Shown: positions 26,699 to 36,497, counted from the first letter of the stretch. The stretch is DNA of 64,000 bases from Aurantiacibacter poecillastricola (GCF_030730945.1 NZ_JAVAMS010000005.1:21001-85000); one strand, 5' to 3'. The notes: a model not told the origin generated them from the sequence alone. Numbers and translations are program-made.

Positions 26699-27699
26699 CC
26701 GCGCTCGACACTGCCGGCAATGCGGAGCGGGCCGCCGTCATCCTAACCCTGATGGACGACGACGAGGCCGCAAGGCTGCTGGCCCTGCTGGAGCCAGCCG
26801 AACTGCAGTTGGTGGGCGAGAAGATGATCGCCCTTGGCGACATCGATCCGGAGCATATCGCGAAAGCCATCGAGGGTTTCGTCCAGCTGGCCGACGATGC
26901 AACACTTTCGGGCCATGACCGTCCCTCGCAATTGCGCCAGCGCATGACGCAGGCGCTGGGCGAGGTGAAGGCCGATTCCATCATGCAGCGCATCGTGCCC
27001 GGCGGCCCCGCGCCTTCGCTGGAGCTGGCGCGCTGGCTGGCCCCGCCGGTGCTGCTGGCGCTGGTGGAAGGCGAGCACCCGCAAGCGATTGCCGTATTGC
27101 TGCTGCTGCTCGATGCCGAACCTGCTGCAGAGCTGCTTTCGCTGCTCCCCGCCTCGCTCCAGCCCGACCTGGTGGAGCGCATCGCGCGCATGCGCAATGT
27201 TTCCGGTCTGGCGCTGGACCTGCTGGAGGAGGTGCTCGCCCGGCGCATCACCACTCGCTTCGGCAAGAGCGCGCTCATCATGGGCGGCGCGCGCGAGGCG
27301 GCAGAGCTTATCAACATGGCCGCGCGCCCGGTCAGCGGCATCGTGATGCCAGCCATCACGCAGAAGGACGCGGCGCTCGCCCGCGCCATCGAGGCGGAAA
27401 TGTTCACTTTCGAGATGCTGTTCGAGCTCGATCCGATGGGCATGGGACGGTTGCTGCGCGAAGTGGAGAACGAAATGCTCGTCGATGCTCTCAAGGGCGT
27501 TGCCGAGGACGACCGCGAACCGTTCTTCGCCGCCATGTCCAGCCGGGCCGCAGATGGCGTGCGAGACGAGATCGAGGAACGTGGCCGCCTGAAGAGGTCC
27601 GATGTGATTGCCGCGCAGAATTCCATCGTGAAGATCGCGCGAAAGCTTGCCGATGATGGCGAGATCAGCCTGGGGGCCGATGATGGCGAGTTCGTTTGA
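26695..27699 (+). CDS. fliG: Flagellar motor switch protein FliG
   Basis: Torque-generating rotor protein. 334 residues, normal size: N-domain with GNAERAAVILTLMDDDEAARLL, middle domain, and C-terminal domain containing FEMLFELDPMGMGRLLREVE and ADDGEISLG; the charged helix residues that face the stator fall in RAADGVRDEIEERGRLKRSDV. GTG start, four-base overlap with fliF, and a 17-base overlap with fliH. Confidence 0.95.
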   Translation: MTALDTAGNAERAAVILTLMDDDEAARLLALLEPAELQLVGEKMIALGDIDPEHIAKAIEGFVQLADDATLSGHDRPSQLRQRMTQALGEVKADSIMQRIVPGGPAPSLELARWLAPPVLLALVEGEHPQAIAVLLLLLDAEPAAELLSLLPASLQPDLVERIARMRNVSGLALDLLEEVLARRITTRFGKSALIMGGAREAAELINMAARPVSGIVMPAITQKDAALARAIEAEMFTFEMLFELDPMGMGRLLREVENEMLVDALKGVAEDDREPFFAAMSSRAADGVRDEIEERGRLKRSDVIAAQNSIVKIARKLADDGEISLGADDGEFV

Positions 27700-28315
27700 A
27701 CCGCTGGCCGGCTTTGCCGCCACCGCCGAGGCGGACCCGCCAGCGCCTTCCCGCCCGTGGTTCGAGGCGCTGGCCACGGGCAACGGCTTCCAGCCCGACC
27801 CGCGCTTCGCAGAACCCACTCCCCCGCCCCCGCCCGAACCTGCACAGGCGGAGTTGGACGCGGTACTCGCCGACGCCATCGCCGATGCCGAGCGCCGGGG
27901 GCGCGAAGCCGCGCTCTCGGAAATGGCCAGCGAGGGCGCAGCCCGCGCGGCGCTGAAGCTGTCGTTCCAGCGGCTGGACGAGAACTTGCGCGAACAGCTT
28001 TCCACGCGGCTGGCCGAAACGGTCGCCGCCCTTTGCGAAGCGACGCTCGCCCCCATGGCGCTAGACGGGGACTCACTGCAACGCCGCTGCCGTTCCGCCG
28101 CCGCGCAGCTTGGCGAGGGCATTGGCGATGCGAGCCTGCACCTGCATCCCGACGACATCGACCTCCTCGACGCGGATTTCGCGAGAGAATGGCCAATCGT
28201 CCCCGCCCCCGGACAGGAGCGCGGAACGGTGGTTTTCCAGATGCCCGAGGGCATTGTGCGCGATGGCCCTGCCGAATGGCGCGCGGCGTTGAGAGAGGCG
28301 CTGGGCCTGTGCTGA
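27683..28315 (+). CDS. fliH: Flagellar export regulator FliH-like protein
   Basis: Regulator of the FliI ATPase. About 210 residues with a Pro-rich N-terminal section (EPTPPPPPEPAQAELDAVLA), a central helical stretch and a C-terminal domain (GEGIGDASLHLHPDDIDLLD) similar to FliH/SctL C-domains, including the LHPDD motif. ATG 27683 or 27680 both lie inside the 3' end of fliG. Sequence is divergent; gene order between fliG and fliI supports the assignment. Confidence 0.82.
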   Translation: MASSFEPLAGFAATAEADPPAPSRPWFEALATGNGFQPDPRFAEPTPPPPPEPAQAELDAVLADAIADAERRGREAALSEMASEGAARAALKLSFQRLDENLREQLSTRLAETVAALCEATLAPMALDGDSLQRRCRSAAAQLGEGIGDASLHLHPDDIDLLDADFAREWPIVPAPGQERGTVVFQMPEGIVRDGPAEWRAALREALGLC

Positions 28316-29646
28316 ACGCCGTCGACGCCGAGTTGTCGCGACTTGCCCGATCCGCGCCATCTTTTGCGCCGGTGCGTATGGGACGGATCGTCTCCTGCGA
28401 TGGCGGGCTGATCGAGGTTTCCGGACTGAACGCTCCTATCGGTACACTCTGCCGGGCAGAAGCAGGCGGCGACGAACCCGCGCCTGCCGCCGAGGTCGTC
28501 GGCTTTCGCAGCGGTCGCAGCCTGATGATGCTGTTGGGCGACACGGTGCGCCTGCAACCCGGTGCGCTGGTGCGGGCAGAGGGGCATCCCGGCGTCGTAA
28601 AAGTGGGCGAGGAGTTCCTAGGCCGGGCGGTGGACGGGCAGGGTCTGCCCATCGACGGCGGACCGCCAGTGAAGGCGCGCAACAGCTGGCTGCTGGGCGG
28701 CAGGCGCGAAAGCGCGCTCGAGCGATCCAGCGTCATCGAGCCCTTCGACTGCGGCGTCCGCGCCATCAACGCGCTCGCCACAATGGGGATCGGGCAGCGC
28801 CTTGGCGTGATTGCGGGATCGGGCGTTGGCAAGTCCGTGCTGCTCGACACGATGGTGCGCGGCGCGGACTGCGATATCGCAGTGGTCGGCCTTATCGGAG
28901 AACGGGCGCGCGAGGTGTCCGATTTCGTCGGCCGACACATGCGGGGTGAGGCGCGAAGGCGCACCGTCGTGGTGGCGGTCCCCTCTGACCATGCCGCAAA
29001 CCTGCGCTTGCGCGGGGCGCAACTGGCCACCTCGTTCGCCGAGTATTTCCGCGCGCAGGGCAAGCGCGTGCTGCTGGTGTTGGACAGCCTCACCCGAGTT
29101 GCCCACGCCTCGCGCGAGATCGCCCTATCGCTGGGCGAGGCAGGCGCAGCGCGCGGCTATCCGCCTTCCGCTCTTGCCGCGATCACCAAGCTGATCGAGC
29201 GCGCAGGCAATTCCGCCAGCAGTGGCGGCTCGATCACCGGCCTGTATTCGGTTCTGGCGGACGGGGACGACCAGTCGGACCCGGTCGTCGATACCGCACG
29301 CGCCATTCTCGACGGGCATATCGTGCTCAGCCGCGAGATCGCCCAGCGCGGGCATTATCCTGCCATCGACATTCCCGCTTCGCTCAGCCGCGTGATGAGC
29401 GATGTCGCCGCACCCGATCATCTTCGCCACGCCGCGACACTGCGCGGCCTGATCGCGGCGCATGAAGCGAACCGCGACTTCCTGCTGATGGGCGTCTACC
29501 AGACGGGTGCGGACCCCCAGCTCGACCGGGCGATGGCGCTGCAGGGGCCGATCCAGGATTTCCTCCGGCAGGAGGCAGGACATACCGCCGCGCTGGATGC
29601 CAGCGTGGATGCGCTTACCCGGCTGATGGGCGATGGCGCCAAATAA
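28309..29646 (+). CDS. fliI: Flagellum-specific ATPase FliI
   Basis: ATPase that prepares export substrates; F1-beta-like hexamer. 445 residues from a GTG start seven bases inside fliH. Walker A AGSGVGKS at residues 169-176, Walker B VLLVLDSLTRVAHASREI, and the family motif GAARGYPPSALAAITKLIER follow in order. Its last 14 bases overlap fliJ. Confidence 0.96.
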   Translation: MLNAVDAELSRLARSAPSFAPVRMGRIVSCDGGLIEVSGLNAPIGTLCRAEAGGDEPAPAAEVVGFRSGRSLMMLLGDTVRLQPGALVRAEGHPGVVKVGEEFLGRAVDGQGLPIDGGPPVKARNSWLLGGRRESALERSSVIEPFDCGVRAINALATMGIGQRLGVIAGSGVGKSVLLDTMVRGADCDIAVVGLIGERAREVSDFVGRHMRGEARRRTVVVAVPSDHAANLRLRGAQLATSFAEYFRAQGKRVLLVLDSLTRVAHASREIALSLGEAGAARGYPPSALAAITKLIERAGNSASSGGSITGLYSVLADGDDQSDPVVDTARAILDGHIVLSREIAQRGHYPAIDIPASLSRVMSDVAAPDHLRHAATLRGLIAAHEANRDFLLMGVYQTGADPQLDRAMALQGPIQDFLRQEAGHTAALDASVDALTRLMGDGAK

Positions 29647-30058
29647 GCGGCGCATTGCCATGCTTCAGCGGGTTACGCGGCTGCGCGAAGTGGAAAAACG
29701 TAAAGCCGCAGCCGCAGCGGCCGCGGCCCGCGGCACACATGCCAAGCTGCTCGCCCTGCAGGACCGCAGCAGCGAAATCGTCGCCCTGTACTCTGCCCGC
29801 CGTGACTCCGCGAGCGGGGCCGACCTTGCCCGGCAATTGCAATTCACTGCGGGCGTGGAAGCCATTCGCGGCGACACCGCGGGGGAGGCACGCAAGGCGG
29901 AGCGATCCTCGCAGGCATCTATGGCTGCGCTGCGCATGGCCGAGCGGCGGCACGAACTCAGCGACCGCAACCTTGCCGAGCAGCGCCGGGCCGAGGAATT
30001 GCAGGCCGAACATCGCGAAGGCGCGCATTTGGCACGGAAATTGAAAAGCCGCGACTGA
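29633..30058 (+). CDS. fliJ: Flagellar export chaperone FliJ
   Basis: 141-residue coiled-coil protein rich in Ala, Arg, Glu and Lys (VTRLREVEKRKAAAAAAAAR) without membrane segments, which is the usual FliJ pattern. It sits between fliI and fliK as in most flagellar operons. FliJ sequences are poorly conserved, so identification depends on position, length and coiled-coil content. Confidence 0.82.
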   Translation: MAPNKRRIAMLQRVTRLREVEKRKAAAAAAAARGTHAKLLALQDRSSEIVALYSARRDSASGADLARQLQFTAGVEAIRGDTAGEARKAERSSQASMAALRMAERRHELSDRNLAEQRRAEELQAEHREGAHLARKLKSRD

Positions 30059-30087
30059 CACCGAACACCAAGCGAAGGTCCGCTAAA

Positions 30088-31431
30088 GTGCAGCTTACCG
30101 ATCTCATCATTGCGCCCCCGCCTACCGCGGGAGAAAACACCGTAGCGATTACAGGCCAGCCCCCGGCATCGCAGACTCTCGCGGGCCTGACCGACTTCTC
30201 CGAGCTGTTCGCGCTGCTGTCGCCGCTTGGGGAAGAGGCGTCACTTGCCGAGGTCGGACCGGCACCGGCAATTCCGGACGGCAATATCTTGCCGGGAAGC
30301 GGTGAAATCTTGCCGGTCGGTGCGGCGCCGCTTGCCGGCCCCCAGCTCATCACGGCGGGCCTGGAGAGCGCGGACGAGACCCCGACGCCCTCCTCTCTTC
30401 CTTCGCCTGTCCGCCTGCCCGGGCAGGTCTTGTCCCCTGCTCCCGAGGGCGTCGCGCCTTTGGCCAGCCAGGATCGCGTTCCCGCATCCGCATCGCCTGC
30501 CCTCGTCGCCGTCCCGGCCAAAGCGGAAAACGCATCATCCGCCCCTCTCCAATTCGAGATCCGCAAGCTCGTGTTCGACTTGCCCCTACGCGCTACGGGG
30601 GAGGCGGCATCGCGGCCCGGTATCGAACCGGAGGCTGCGCTTCCGGAACAGGCTGGCCGTACATTGCCCGTTGCGGACATACTCCGACCTGCCGGACGGG
30701 TGGCCGCGCAGCCAGCAGCCAATGCAACTGCCCCCGCACCCGCACCCGCTCTCACCCCCGCCACGACTTCGGGCGAGGAGCAGCCGCAGCGCAGCACCTC
30801 CGCTCCTGTCAGCCCTCCCCCCCAGCCGCAGACGACCGCATTTGCCGCGCCAATTGCAGCGGAAGGGCCCCGCCCCCCAATCGGAGTGCAGGCTTCGGAA
30901 AGCTCGCAAGCCCCGCAAATTGCGCAGCGCCACGATTTCACGCAGATCGTCGAACGGTTGGCCGAAGCGCGCGAAACAGCGCGTCCTTGCAGCGCCCAGA
31001 TGCAGGTAGCCCACCGCGAGTTCGGCGCGGTCACTATGCAGTTCGAGATTACGGCAGGAGCGCTCAAGGTGGCGCTCGCCAATGCCCATACCGGCTTCGC
31101 ACCAGCCGTGCAGGCAGCGCTGGCGGAGCGTGCTCCGATGGAAGCGCCGCGCGCCGACGCCCCTCTCGTTCTCCCCGCATCTTCCGCGGCGCAGCCTTCC
31201 CAGCATCGCCAGGACGCGCCGGTGCAATCGGCAGCGCCCGGCAACAACGCGGCCGGCAACAACGGGTCAGGTCAGAATATGCAGGGACAGGCCGATTCCG
31301 GGGCGCAACATCGCCAGGACAATGCCCCGCGCGGGCAAGCGATCAGGCCCAACCGCGATTATCCCGATACTCCCGAAGGCGACGGTGCCCTTTCGCACCG
31401 CAGCGGCCGCGATGCCGCGCTGTTCGCCTGA
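30088..31431 (+). CDS. fliK: Flagellar hook-length control protein FliK
   Basis: Molecular ruler and specificity switch for export. 447 residues from GTG 30088. The first ~280 residues are Pro/Ala-rich and look disordered; the region around residues 305-345 (AQMQVAHREFGAVTMQFEIT, then AGALKVALANAHTGFAPAVQ) matches the conserved C-terminal hook domain. The last ~90 residues are again low-complexity (Gln/Asn/Gly). Short hook and FlgD proteins in this window may go with an adapted ruler length. Confidence 0.85.
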   Translation: MQLTDLIIAPPPTAGENTVAITGQPPASQTLAGLTDFSELFALLSPLGEEASLAEVGPAPAIPDGNILPGSGEILPVGAAPLAGPQLITAGLESADETPTPSSLPSPVRLPGQVLSPAPEGVAPLASQDRVPASASPALVAVPAKAENASSAPLQFEIRKLVFDLPLRATGEAASRPGIEPEAALPEQAGRTLPVADILRPAGRVAAQPAANATAPAPAPALTPATTSGEEQPQRSTSAPVSPPPQPQTTAFAAPIAAEGPRPPIGVQASESSQAPQIAQRHDFTQIVERLAEARETARPCSAQMQVAHREFGAVTMQFEITAGALKVALANAHTGFAPAVQAALAERAPMEAPRADAPLVLPASSAAQPSQHRQDAPVQSAAPGNNAAGNNGSGQNMQGQADSGAQHRQDNAPRGQAIRPNRDYPDTPEGDGALSHRSGRDAALFA

Positions 31432-31453
31432 CACCAATCCAGAGGACTGAACG

Positions 31454-32038
31454 ATGAGCAAGAAGAAACCCGATAACGAAGCTGGCGACGGCAAGGCCAA
31501 GGGCGGCATCATCAAGGTGTTGATCGGCGGCGTGCTGCTGCTCGGTGCAGGCGCGGGCGGTGCTTACGGTGCCGTGGCCTCCGGGCTGCTTGGCGGCGGA
31601 AAGGGCGAGCACGGACCCGACGTTCCGCAGCTTGTCGCCAAGGGTGAGGCCGATCCCTACGCGCCCGAAGGCGGCGAGGAGGCCGGCCCCGTGACGGTAC
31701 ACGGCGACGGCGGCAGCGAATACCGCGCGGCCTATTTCGAGTTCGACGATAGCTTCACCACGAACCTGCTCGATTCGCCGGGCCTGGTGCAGCTTAATCT
31801 CGCCGCTTCCACCCGGCATGACGGGCGGGTAATCCAGTGGCTGGAAATGCACGAGCTGGCGATCCGGTCGGAAATCCTGGTCGAGATGGCCAACACGCCC
31901 GAGGACGAAGTCTATTCCGCCGAGGGCAAGCAGCGGCTGAAGGATCGCCTCACCGCCGCGATCAACCGCGTGCTGGAGGCCGAAGAGGGCTTTGGCGGCG
32001 TGGATGCGGTCTATTTCCGCACCTTCCTCGTCCAGTGA
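31454..32038 (+). CDS. fliL: Flagellar stator-associated protein FliL
   Basis: Inner-membrane protein around the motor stators. 194 residues: short basic N-terminus (MSKKKPDNEAGDGKAKGG), one helix (IIKVLIGGVLLLGAGAGGAY), an acidic linker, and a periplasmic domain ending in VDAVYFRTFLVQ, typical of FliL. Its stop overlaps the fliM GTG start (GTGA). A possible functional partner of both stator-like pairs in this window. Confidence 0.93.
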   Translation: MSKKKPDNEAGDGKAKGGIIKVLIGGVLLLGAGAGGAYGAVASGLLGGGKGEHGPDVPQLVAKGEADPYAPEGGEEAGPVTVHGDGGSEYRAAYFEFDDSFTTNLLDSPGLVQLNLAASTRHDGRVIQWLEMHELAIRSEILVEMANTPEDEVYSAEGKQRLKDRLTAAINRVLEAEEGFGGVDAVYFRTFLVQ

Positions 32039-32952
32039 GACAGGCCACTGCCTTGATTGCGGAGCGCCCCGTCGCCCGCCATAGCGACATGCTCGCAGCC
32101 CGCGCGCCCGAGCTTGGCGAGGTGGCGAAGGCCCTTGCTGCGAAGTCCGCGAAGCTGGAGGCGGCGATGGCGGATGCGCTGGGCGACCTGCTTGGCGGCA
32201 CGCGCCCGCAAGTGAATTGTGGCAAGGTCGAAAAAGCCGTTTCGCTCAAGCTGCACAAGGTCATAGACCCGGTCGCAGCGAACTTCCGCTTCGCCGATAT
32301 CCGGGGGTGCGAAATACTCGCCTCTGTCGATTACCACGGCGCGCTGAAGCTGACCGACTGCGTCTTTGGCGGAAGCGGCGAGTGGTCGGCAGCCAGCCCG
32401 GCAAGGCTTCCCGCCTCGGTGGATCTCACCCTGCGCCACTTCGCCGTTGCGCTGGGCGCGGGCCTGTCGGAGATTTTCGACTGCGCGGAGCCTTTTGGTA
32501 CGCCCGTCCGCAGCGACGTACTGGGCAAGTTCGTAAGTGCACGCGATACCGATACCTTCCTTGTGCTGCGCCTCGATATCGCGGTGGGCGAAGCGAAGCC
32601 CTGGCATGTCCTGCTGGTCTGGCGGCAGGCCCACGCCGCGCAGATGCTCGACGAGCGGGCTCTCGCACTCACGGCCAGCGGACCGGGCGACAGGCGCCGG
32701 CCAGACGCCAAGCCGTTTGCCGATATTCCCCTGCCGCTCACCGCCGTGCTGGCGCGCATGAGCATGCCCGTATCGCGCATCTCTGCGCTGCAGCCGGGTG
32801 ACACCATTCCCCTGAGCATCGGGCGGCATGTCGCCCTGAAACTCGCCGACACCGAAATCGCCCGCGGCGAAGTCGGCGCTTCGGATGGCGCGCTGGCGCT
32901 GCGGCTCACCTCGATAGCCTGGAATTCCCTCAAGCAAGGACACGAACAATGA
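32035..32952 (+). CDS. fliM: Divergent flagellar switch protein FliM
   Basis: C-ring switch component. 305 residues from a GTG overlapping fliL. The C-terminal SpoA/FliN-like domain is present (LPLTAVLARMSMPVSRISAL, then QPGDTIPLSI and a second half VALKLADTEIARGEV). The N-terminus is VRQATALIAERPVARHSDML and has no LSQ(D/E)EIDALL-type CheY-binding peptide, and the middle CheC-like domain is weakly conserved. Gene order fliL-fliM-fliN supports the name. Rotational control may differ from the enteric model, and no che genes lie in the window. Confidence 0.85.
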   Translation: MRQATALIAERPVARHSDMLAARAPELGEVAKALAAKSAKLEAAMADALGDLLGGTRPQVNCGKVEKAVSLKLHKVIDPVAANFRFADIRGCEILASVDYHGALKLTDCVFGGSGEWSAASPARLPASVDLTLRHFAVALGAGLSEIFDCAEPFGTPVRSDVLGKFVSARDTDTFLVLRLDIAVGEAKPWHVLLVWRQAHAAQMLDERALALTASGPGDRRRPDAKPFADIPLPLTAVLARMSMPVSRISALQPGDTIPLSIGRHVALKLADTEIARGEVGASDGALALRLTSIAWNSLKQGHEQ

Positions 32953-33245
32953 CCGACAATTTTCGCGGCCTCGACCTCATTCGCGATGTCGATGTTTCGC
33001 TCACCGTGGAACTGGGCCGCGCGAACATGGCGCTTCGCGACGTACTGGAACTGGTCGAGAACTCCATCGTCCCGCTCGACAGGCAGGTGGACGAACTGCT
33101 CGACATCTATGTGAACGGCAAGCCGATCGCCAAGGGAGAGGTTGTCACCGAGGGCGGGCGATTTGCCCTACGCATCGTGGAGATGATCGGCGAGCGCCGC
33201 TCGGGCGAGGATCGGCGGGCAGAGACCCGCGCGGAAAACGCCTGA
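32949..33245 (+). CDS. fliN: Flagellar motor switch protein FliN
   Basis: C-ring subunit of 98 residues with the SpoA domain: LIRDVDVSLTVELGRANMAL, LLDIYVNGKPIAKGEVV and RFALRIVEMIGE. The short form without an N-terminal extension is common in alphaproteobacteria. Four-base overlap with fliM and one-base overlap (TGATG) with fliO. Confidence 0.95.
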   Translation: MTDNFRGLDLIRDVDVSLTVELGRANMALRDVLELVENSIVPLDRQVDELLDIYVNGKPIAKGEVVTEGGRFALRIVEMIGERRSGEDRRAETRAENA

Positions 33246-33523
33246 TGCTCTGGTACATCGTCAAGCTGCTGCTGCTCCTGCCGCTGCTGGCCGGGCTCAT
33301 CTGGGGCAGCCTGTGGCTGGCGAGGAAGACCCAGGCCGTTACCTCGGCGCGCGGCGGGTCGAAGAGTGCACGGCTGGTTGAAACCACCATGCTCGCACCC
33401 GGCATGCGCCTCGCCGTGATCGAATTTCACGGACGCGAAATCCTCGTCGGTGCGAGCAAACACGGCCTTGTGCGGCTTGCCGAGGCCGAGCCTTCCCACC
33501 CCGTAGTGGAGTCCAATCCGTGA
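33245..33523 (+). CDS. fliO: Flagellar export assembly protein FliO
   Basis: Small membrane protein that helps FliP assembly. 92 residues: one N-terminal helix ([20 protein letters not shown]) and a cytoplasmic tail with [22 protein letters not shown], the FliO core. Position between fliN and fliP is canonical. Overlaps fliP by four bases. Confidence 0.9.
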   Translation: MLWYIVKLLLLLPLLAGLIWGSLWLARKTQAVTSARGGSKSARLVETTMLAPGMRLAVIEFHGREILVGASKHGLVRLAEAEPSHPVVESNP

Positions 33524-34299
33524 GCCGCTCACTGCTCGTCGTCAGCGCTCTGGCAATGCTGGCGCTGGCTGTGCCGGACATCGCCCACGCTGCGCCCGCC
33601 GCGGCGCAAGTGCCCGGCATCGGCAGCGCCCTCGAGCGCGCGATGGAGGGCGCTGCGGGCGGCGAGGATACGCCACTGTCGCTCTCGCTGCAGGTCCTGC
33701 TCATCATGGGTCTGCTCACCATCCTGCCCGCGCTGGTGCTGATGATGACGAGCTTCACGCGCATCATCATCGTGCTCGCAATCCTGCGCCAGGCGCTGGG
33801 TTTGCAGCAATCGCCGCCCAATCAGGTGCTGGTGGGTCTGTCGCTGTTCCTTTCGCTGTTCATCATGGCTCCGACGCTGGATCAGGTGAATTCCGAGGCT
33901 ATCGAACCCTACGCCGCCGAGCAGGTCGAGGCCGACGAAGCCATCGAGCGCGCGGGCGAGGCGTTTCACGGCTTCATGATCCGCCAGACCCGCGAGACCG
34001 ACCTCGCCATGTTTGCCGACATGGCCGGACAACAGGCTTTCGACAGCCCGGACGACATTCCCTTCTCCATCCTGTTGCCGGCCTTCGTCACCAGTGAGCT
34101 CAAGACCGCGTTCCAAATTGGCTTCATGCTGTTCCTGCCCTTCCTCGTCATCGACCTGGTGGTGGCGAGCGTGCTGATGAGCCTTGGCATGATGATGCTC
34201 TCGCCCACGATCATCTCTCTCCCGTTCAAGCTGCTGCTGTTCGTGCTGGTCGATGGCTGGGCGCTTCTGATGGGCAGTCTCGCCATGAGTTTCGGATAG
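33520..34299 (+). CDS. fliP: Flagellar export gate protein FliP
   Basis: Core subunit of the export gate. 259 residues with a cleavable signal (through DIAHA, residue ~24) and the strong family motifs [40 protein letters not shown] and [23 protein letters not shown] start overlapping fliO. Complete and normal length. Confidence 0.97.
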   Translation: MSRSLLVVSALAMLALAVPDIAHAAPAAAQVPGIGSALERAMEGAAGGEDTPLSLSLQVLLIMGLLTILPALVLMMTSFTRIIIVLAILRQALGLQQSPPNQVLVGLSLFLSLFIMAPTLDQVNSEAIEPYAAEQVEADEAIERAGEAFHGFMIRQTRETDLAMFADMAGQQAFDSPDDIPFSILLPAFVTSELKTAFQIGFMLFLPFLVIDLVVASVLMSLGMMMLSPTIISLPFKLLLFVLVDGWALLMGSLAMSFG

Positions 34300-34312
34300 G
34301 AGGACACGGCCA

Positions 34313-34588
34313 ATGGACGAAAGCGCCGCCCTGTTCTCGCTGATGGACCGCATGCTGTGGACCGCCGCGCTGGTGGCGGCGCCCATCCTGATCGCCGCGC
34401 TCGCCGTGGGTCTGCTGGTAGGCATCATCCAGGCCGCGACTTCGGTGAACGAGCAGACGCTGACCTTCGTGCCCAAGCTCGCCATCGTCGCCGTGGTGCT
34501 GGTGGTGATGGGCGCGAGCATGTTCGGGCTGATCGGCGACTTCACGGAGGAAATCTTCGGCCGCATCGCGAATATCTCCGCCCAATGA
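34313..34588 (+). CDS. fliQ: Flagellar export gate protein FliQ
   Basis: 91-residue protein with two membrane helices (WTAALVAAPILIAALAVGLL, and a second around residues 52-75) and the motif IIQAATSVNEQTLTFVPK, diagnostic of FliQ. An AGGAGG site precedes the start. Overlaps fliR by four bases. Confidence 0.97.
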   Translation: MDESAALFSLMDRMLWTAALVAAPILIAALAVGLLVGIIQAATSVNEQTLTFVPKLAIVAVVLVVMGASMFGLIGDFTEEIFGRIANISAQ

Positions 34589-35367
34589 GCTTGCCCGACT
34601 TCGGCCTCGGCGCGATCGAAGCGGACCTGTGGGCGCTCATCTTCGTGATGGTGCGCGTGGGCGCCGCCGTGCTTGCCGCTCCCATCTTCGGAGCGCGCAT
34701 GGTGCCGCCACAGGTGCGCACGGTGCTGGCAGGCGCTGTGGCGGTGTTCATCCTCAACTGGGTGCCCGTCCAGATGCCCGCTGAAATGCTGGCGCTGCCA
34801 ACCTTCGTCACGTTGGCGACCGAAGCAGTGATCGGTTTCACGCTGGGCATGGTGCTGCAGATCGCCTTTGCCGCGCCGCTTATCGCCGGCGAGCAGATTG
34901 CAGGTGGCATGGGCATGGCAATGGCCACCGCAGTCGATCCTTCCAGCGGCAGCCAGTCGGGAGTGGTAGGGCAGATGTTCGGCATCCTGCTCACCCTGTT
35001 CTTCCTCGCCATTGGTGGCCACCTGTTGTGGCTGCGCCTCGTGGTGGAGAGCTATCTCCTCTTCCCGCCCGGCAGCGACTGGGACTTCGCGGAGCGCGGC
35101 TGGCTCGTCGCCAGCTTCTTCACACAGGCGCTGGCGACCGCGGTGGCCATCGCCCTGCCGGTCACGCTGGTGTTGCTGCTCGTGCAGATCGTCACCGGGG
35201 TCATCAGCCGCTCGGCACCCTCGCTTAACCTCTTCGCGCTCGGCCTGCCCGCCAGTGTCCTCGCCGGGCTCGCCGCCCTCATCGCCTCTACCGCGCTGTT
35301 GGGCGAGCATTTCGTGACGCTGGCGCAAATGGCCATCGAGCAGGCCGGAATGGCGGTGCAGCCATGA
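34585..35367 (+). CDS. fliR: Flagellar export gate protein FliR
   Basis: Export-gate subunit of 260 residues, six or more helices. Motifs: RVGAAVLAAPIFGARMVPPQ, EAVIGFTLGMVLQIAFAAPL, and NLFALGLPASVLAGLAALI near the C-terminus. ATG 34585 overlaps the fliQ stop as ATGA, which fixes the start. Confidence 0.96.
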   Translation: MSLPDFGLGAIEADLWALIFVMVRVGAAVLAAPIFGARMVPPQVRTVLAGAVAVFILNWVPVQMPAEMLALPTFVTLATEAVIGFTLGMVLQIAFAAPLIAGEQIAGGMGMAMATAVDPSSGSQSGVVGQMFGILLTLFFLAIGGHLLWLRLVVESYLLFPPGSDWDFAERGWLVASFFTQALATAVAIALPVTLVLLLVQIVTGVISRSAPSLNLFALGLPASVLAGLAALIASTALLGEHFVTLAQMAIEQAGMAVQP

Positions 35368-36497
35368 GTGAGCAGCCATCGGGCGAGAAGTCGTTCGAAC
35401 CCACCGAGAAGCGCAAGAAGGATGCGGTCCAGAAAGGCAATGTCCTGCGTTCGCGCGAGGTCGCGACGGCCGTCACCGTGCTGGTCGGTGCTGTGTGGCT
35501 GAAACTGGCCGGGCCGTGGCTGCTACAGACCATCGAGACCTCCGCCGAAACGACGTGGCAGTTCGACCGAGCGGCGCTTGTCGATTTCCAGCCGGGCCGA
35601 ATGATGCAGGACCTCCTCCTCGCCATATTGCCGCCGCTATTGACCCTGGGCCTTCTGGTCATGGCCGCGACGATGGTGGCGCAGCTGACGCTTGGCGGGG
35701 GCGCGTGGGTGATGGGAAACATCAAGCCCAAGCCCTCCAAGCTGAACCCGCTGACCGGCCTTGCCCGCATGTTCGGTCCGCAAGGCTGGATCGAGCTTGC
35801 CAAGGGTCTCGCCAAGCTGGTGCTGCTGGGTTCCATCGCCTGGTTCTGGGGGAGCGCCAATCTCGTCGCCGTGATGCAGCTGGGTCGCGGGGAGCTCATC
35901 GGCCAGCTTTCCGCCGCCTGGGATGCCATCGCGAACCTGTTGCTGCTGCTCTCCGGCGGGCTGGTGGTGATCGCCGTTATCGACTGGCCGATCCAGTATG
36001 TTCGTCGCAACGCCAAGCTGAAGATGACCATGCAGGAAGTGAAGGACGAGCAGAAGCAGCAGGACGGCTCGCCCGAGAAGAAGCAGGCGATCCGTCAGCG
36101 ACAGCGCGACATGGCCAAGGGCGGTCTGCGCCCGGCTATGAAGGAGGCGCAGTTCGTACTCACCAACCCGACGCATTTCTCCGTCGCGATGGCCTATGAC
36201 CCGGCGCGCGCGTCTGCCCCCTATGTCATCGCCAAGGGCCGCGGGGAAAAGGCGCTCGCCATGCGCGAACTGGCGGCCGAGATGGCTGTGCCGGTGATGG
36301 AATATCCCACGCTCGCCCGCGCCGTCTACTTCACCACGCGCGAACAGCAGATGATCCGCGCCGAGCTCTATTCCGCCATCGCCAGCGTGCTCGCCTTCGT
36401 GATGAGCCTGAAGCGTGGCGAGCATCCGCAGCGGCCGCATGTCGGCGTACCGCTGGAACTGCATTTCGATGCCGAGGGTCGGCCCGTCACCTCTTAA
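35364..36497 (+). CDS. flhB: Flagellar export switch protein FlhB
   Basis: Membrane export component that switches substrate class after autocleavage. 377 residues: N-terminal EKSFEPTEKRKKDAVQKGNV, four helices, and a cytoplasmic domain with the self-cleavage site N268-P269-T270-H271 intact (FVLTNPTHFSVAM). Overlaps fliR by four bases. flhB sits here and flhA in the minus-strand operon. Confidence 0.97.
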   Translation: MSEQPSGEKSFEPTEKRKKDAVQKGNVLRSREVATAVTVLVGAVWLKLAGPWLLQTIETSAETTWQFDRAALVDFQPGRMMQDLLLAILPPLLTLGLLVMAATMVAQLTLGGGAWVMGNIKPKPSKLNPLTGLARMFGPQGWIELAKGLAKLVLLGSIAWFWGSANLVAVMQLGRGELIGQLSAAWDAIANLLLLLSGGLVVIAVIDWPIQYVRRNAKLKMTMQEVKDEQKQQDGSPEKKQAIRQRQRDMAKGGLRPAMKEAQFVLTNPTHFSVAMAYDPARASAPYVIAKGRGEKALAMRELAAEMAVPVMEYPTLARAVYFTTREQQMIRAELYSAIASVLAFVMSLKRGEHPQRPHVGVPLELHFDAEGRPVTS

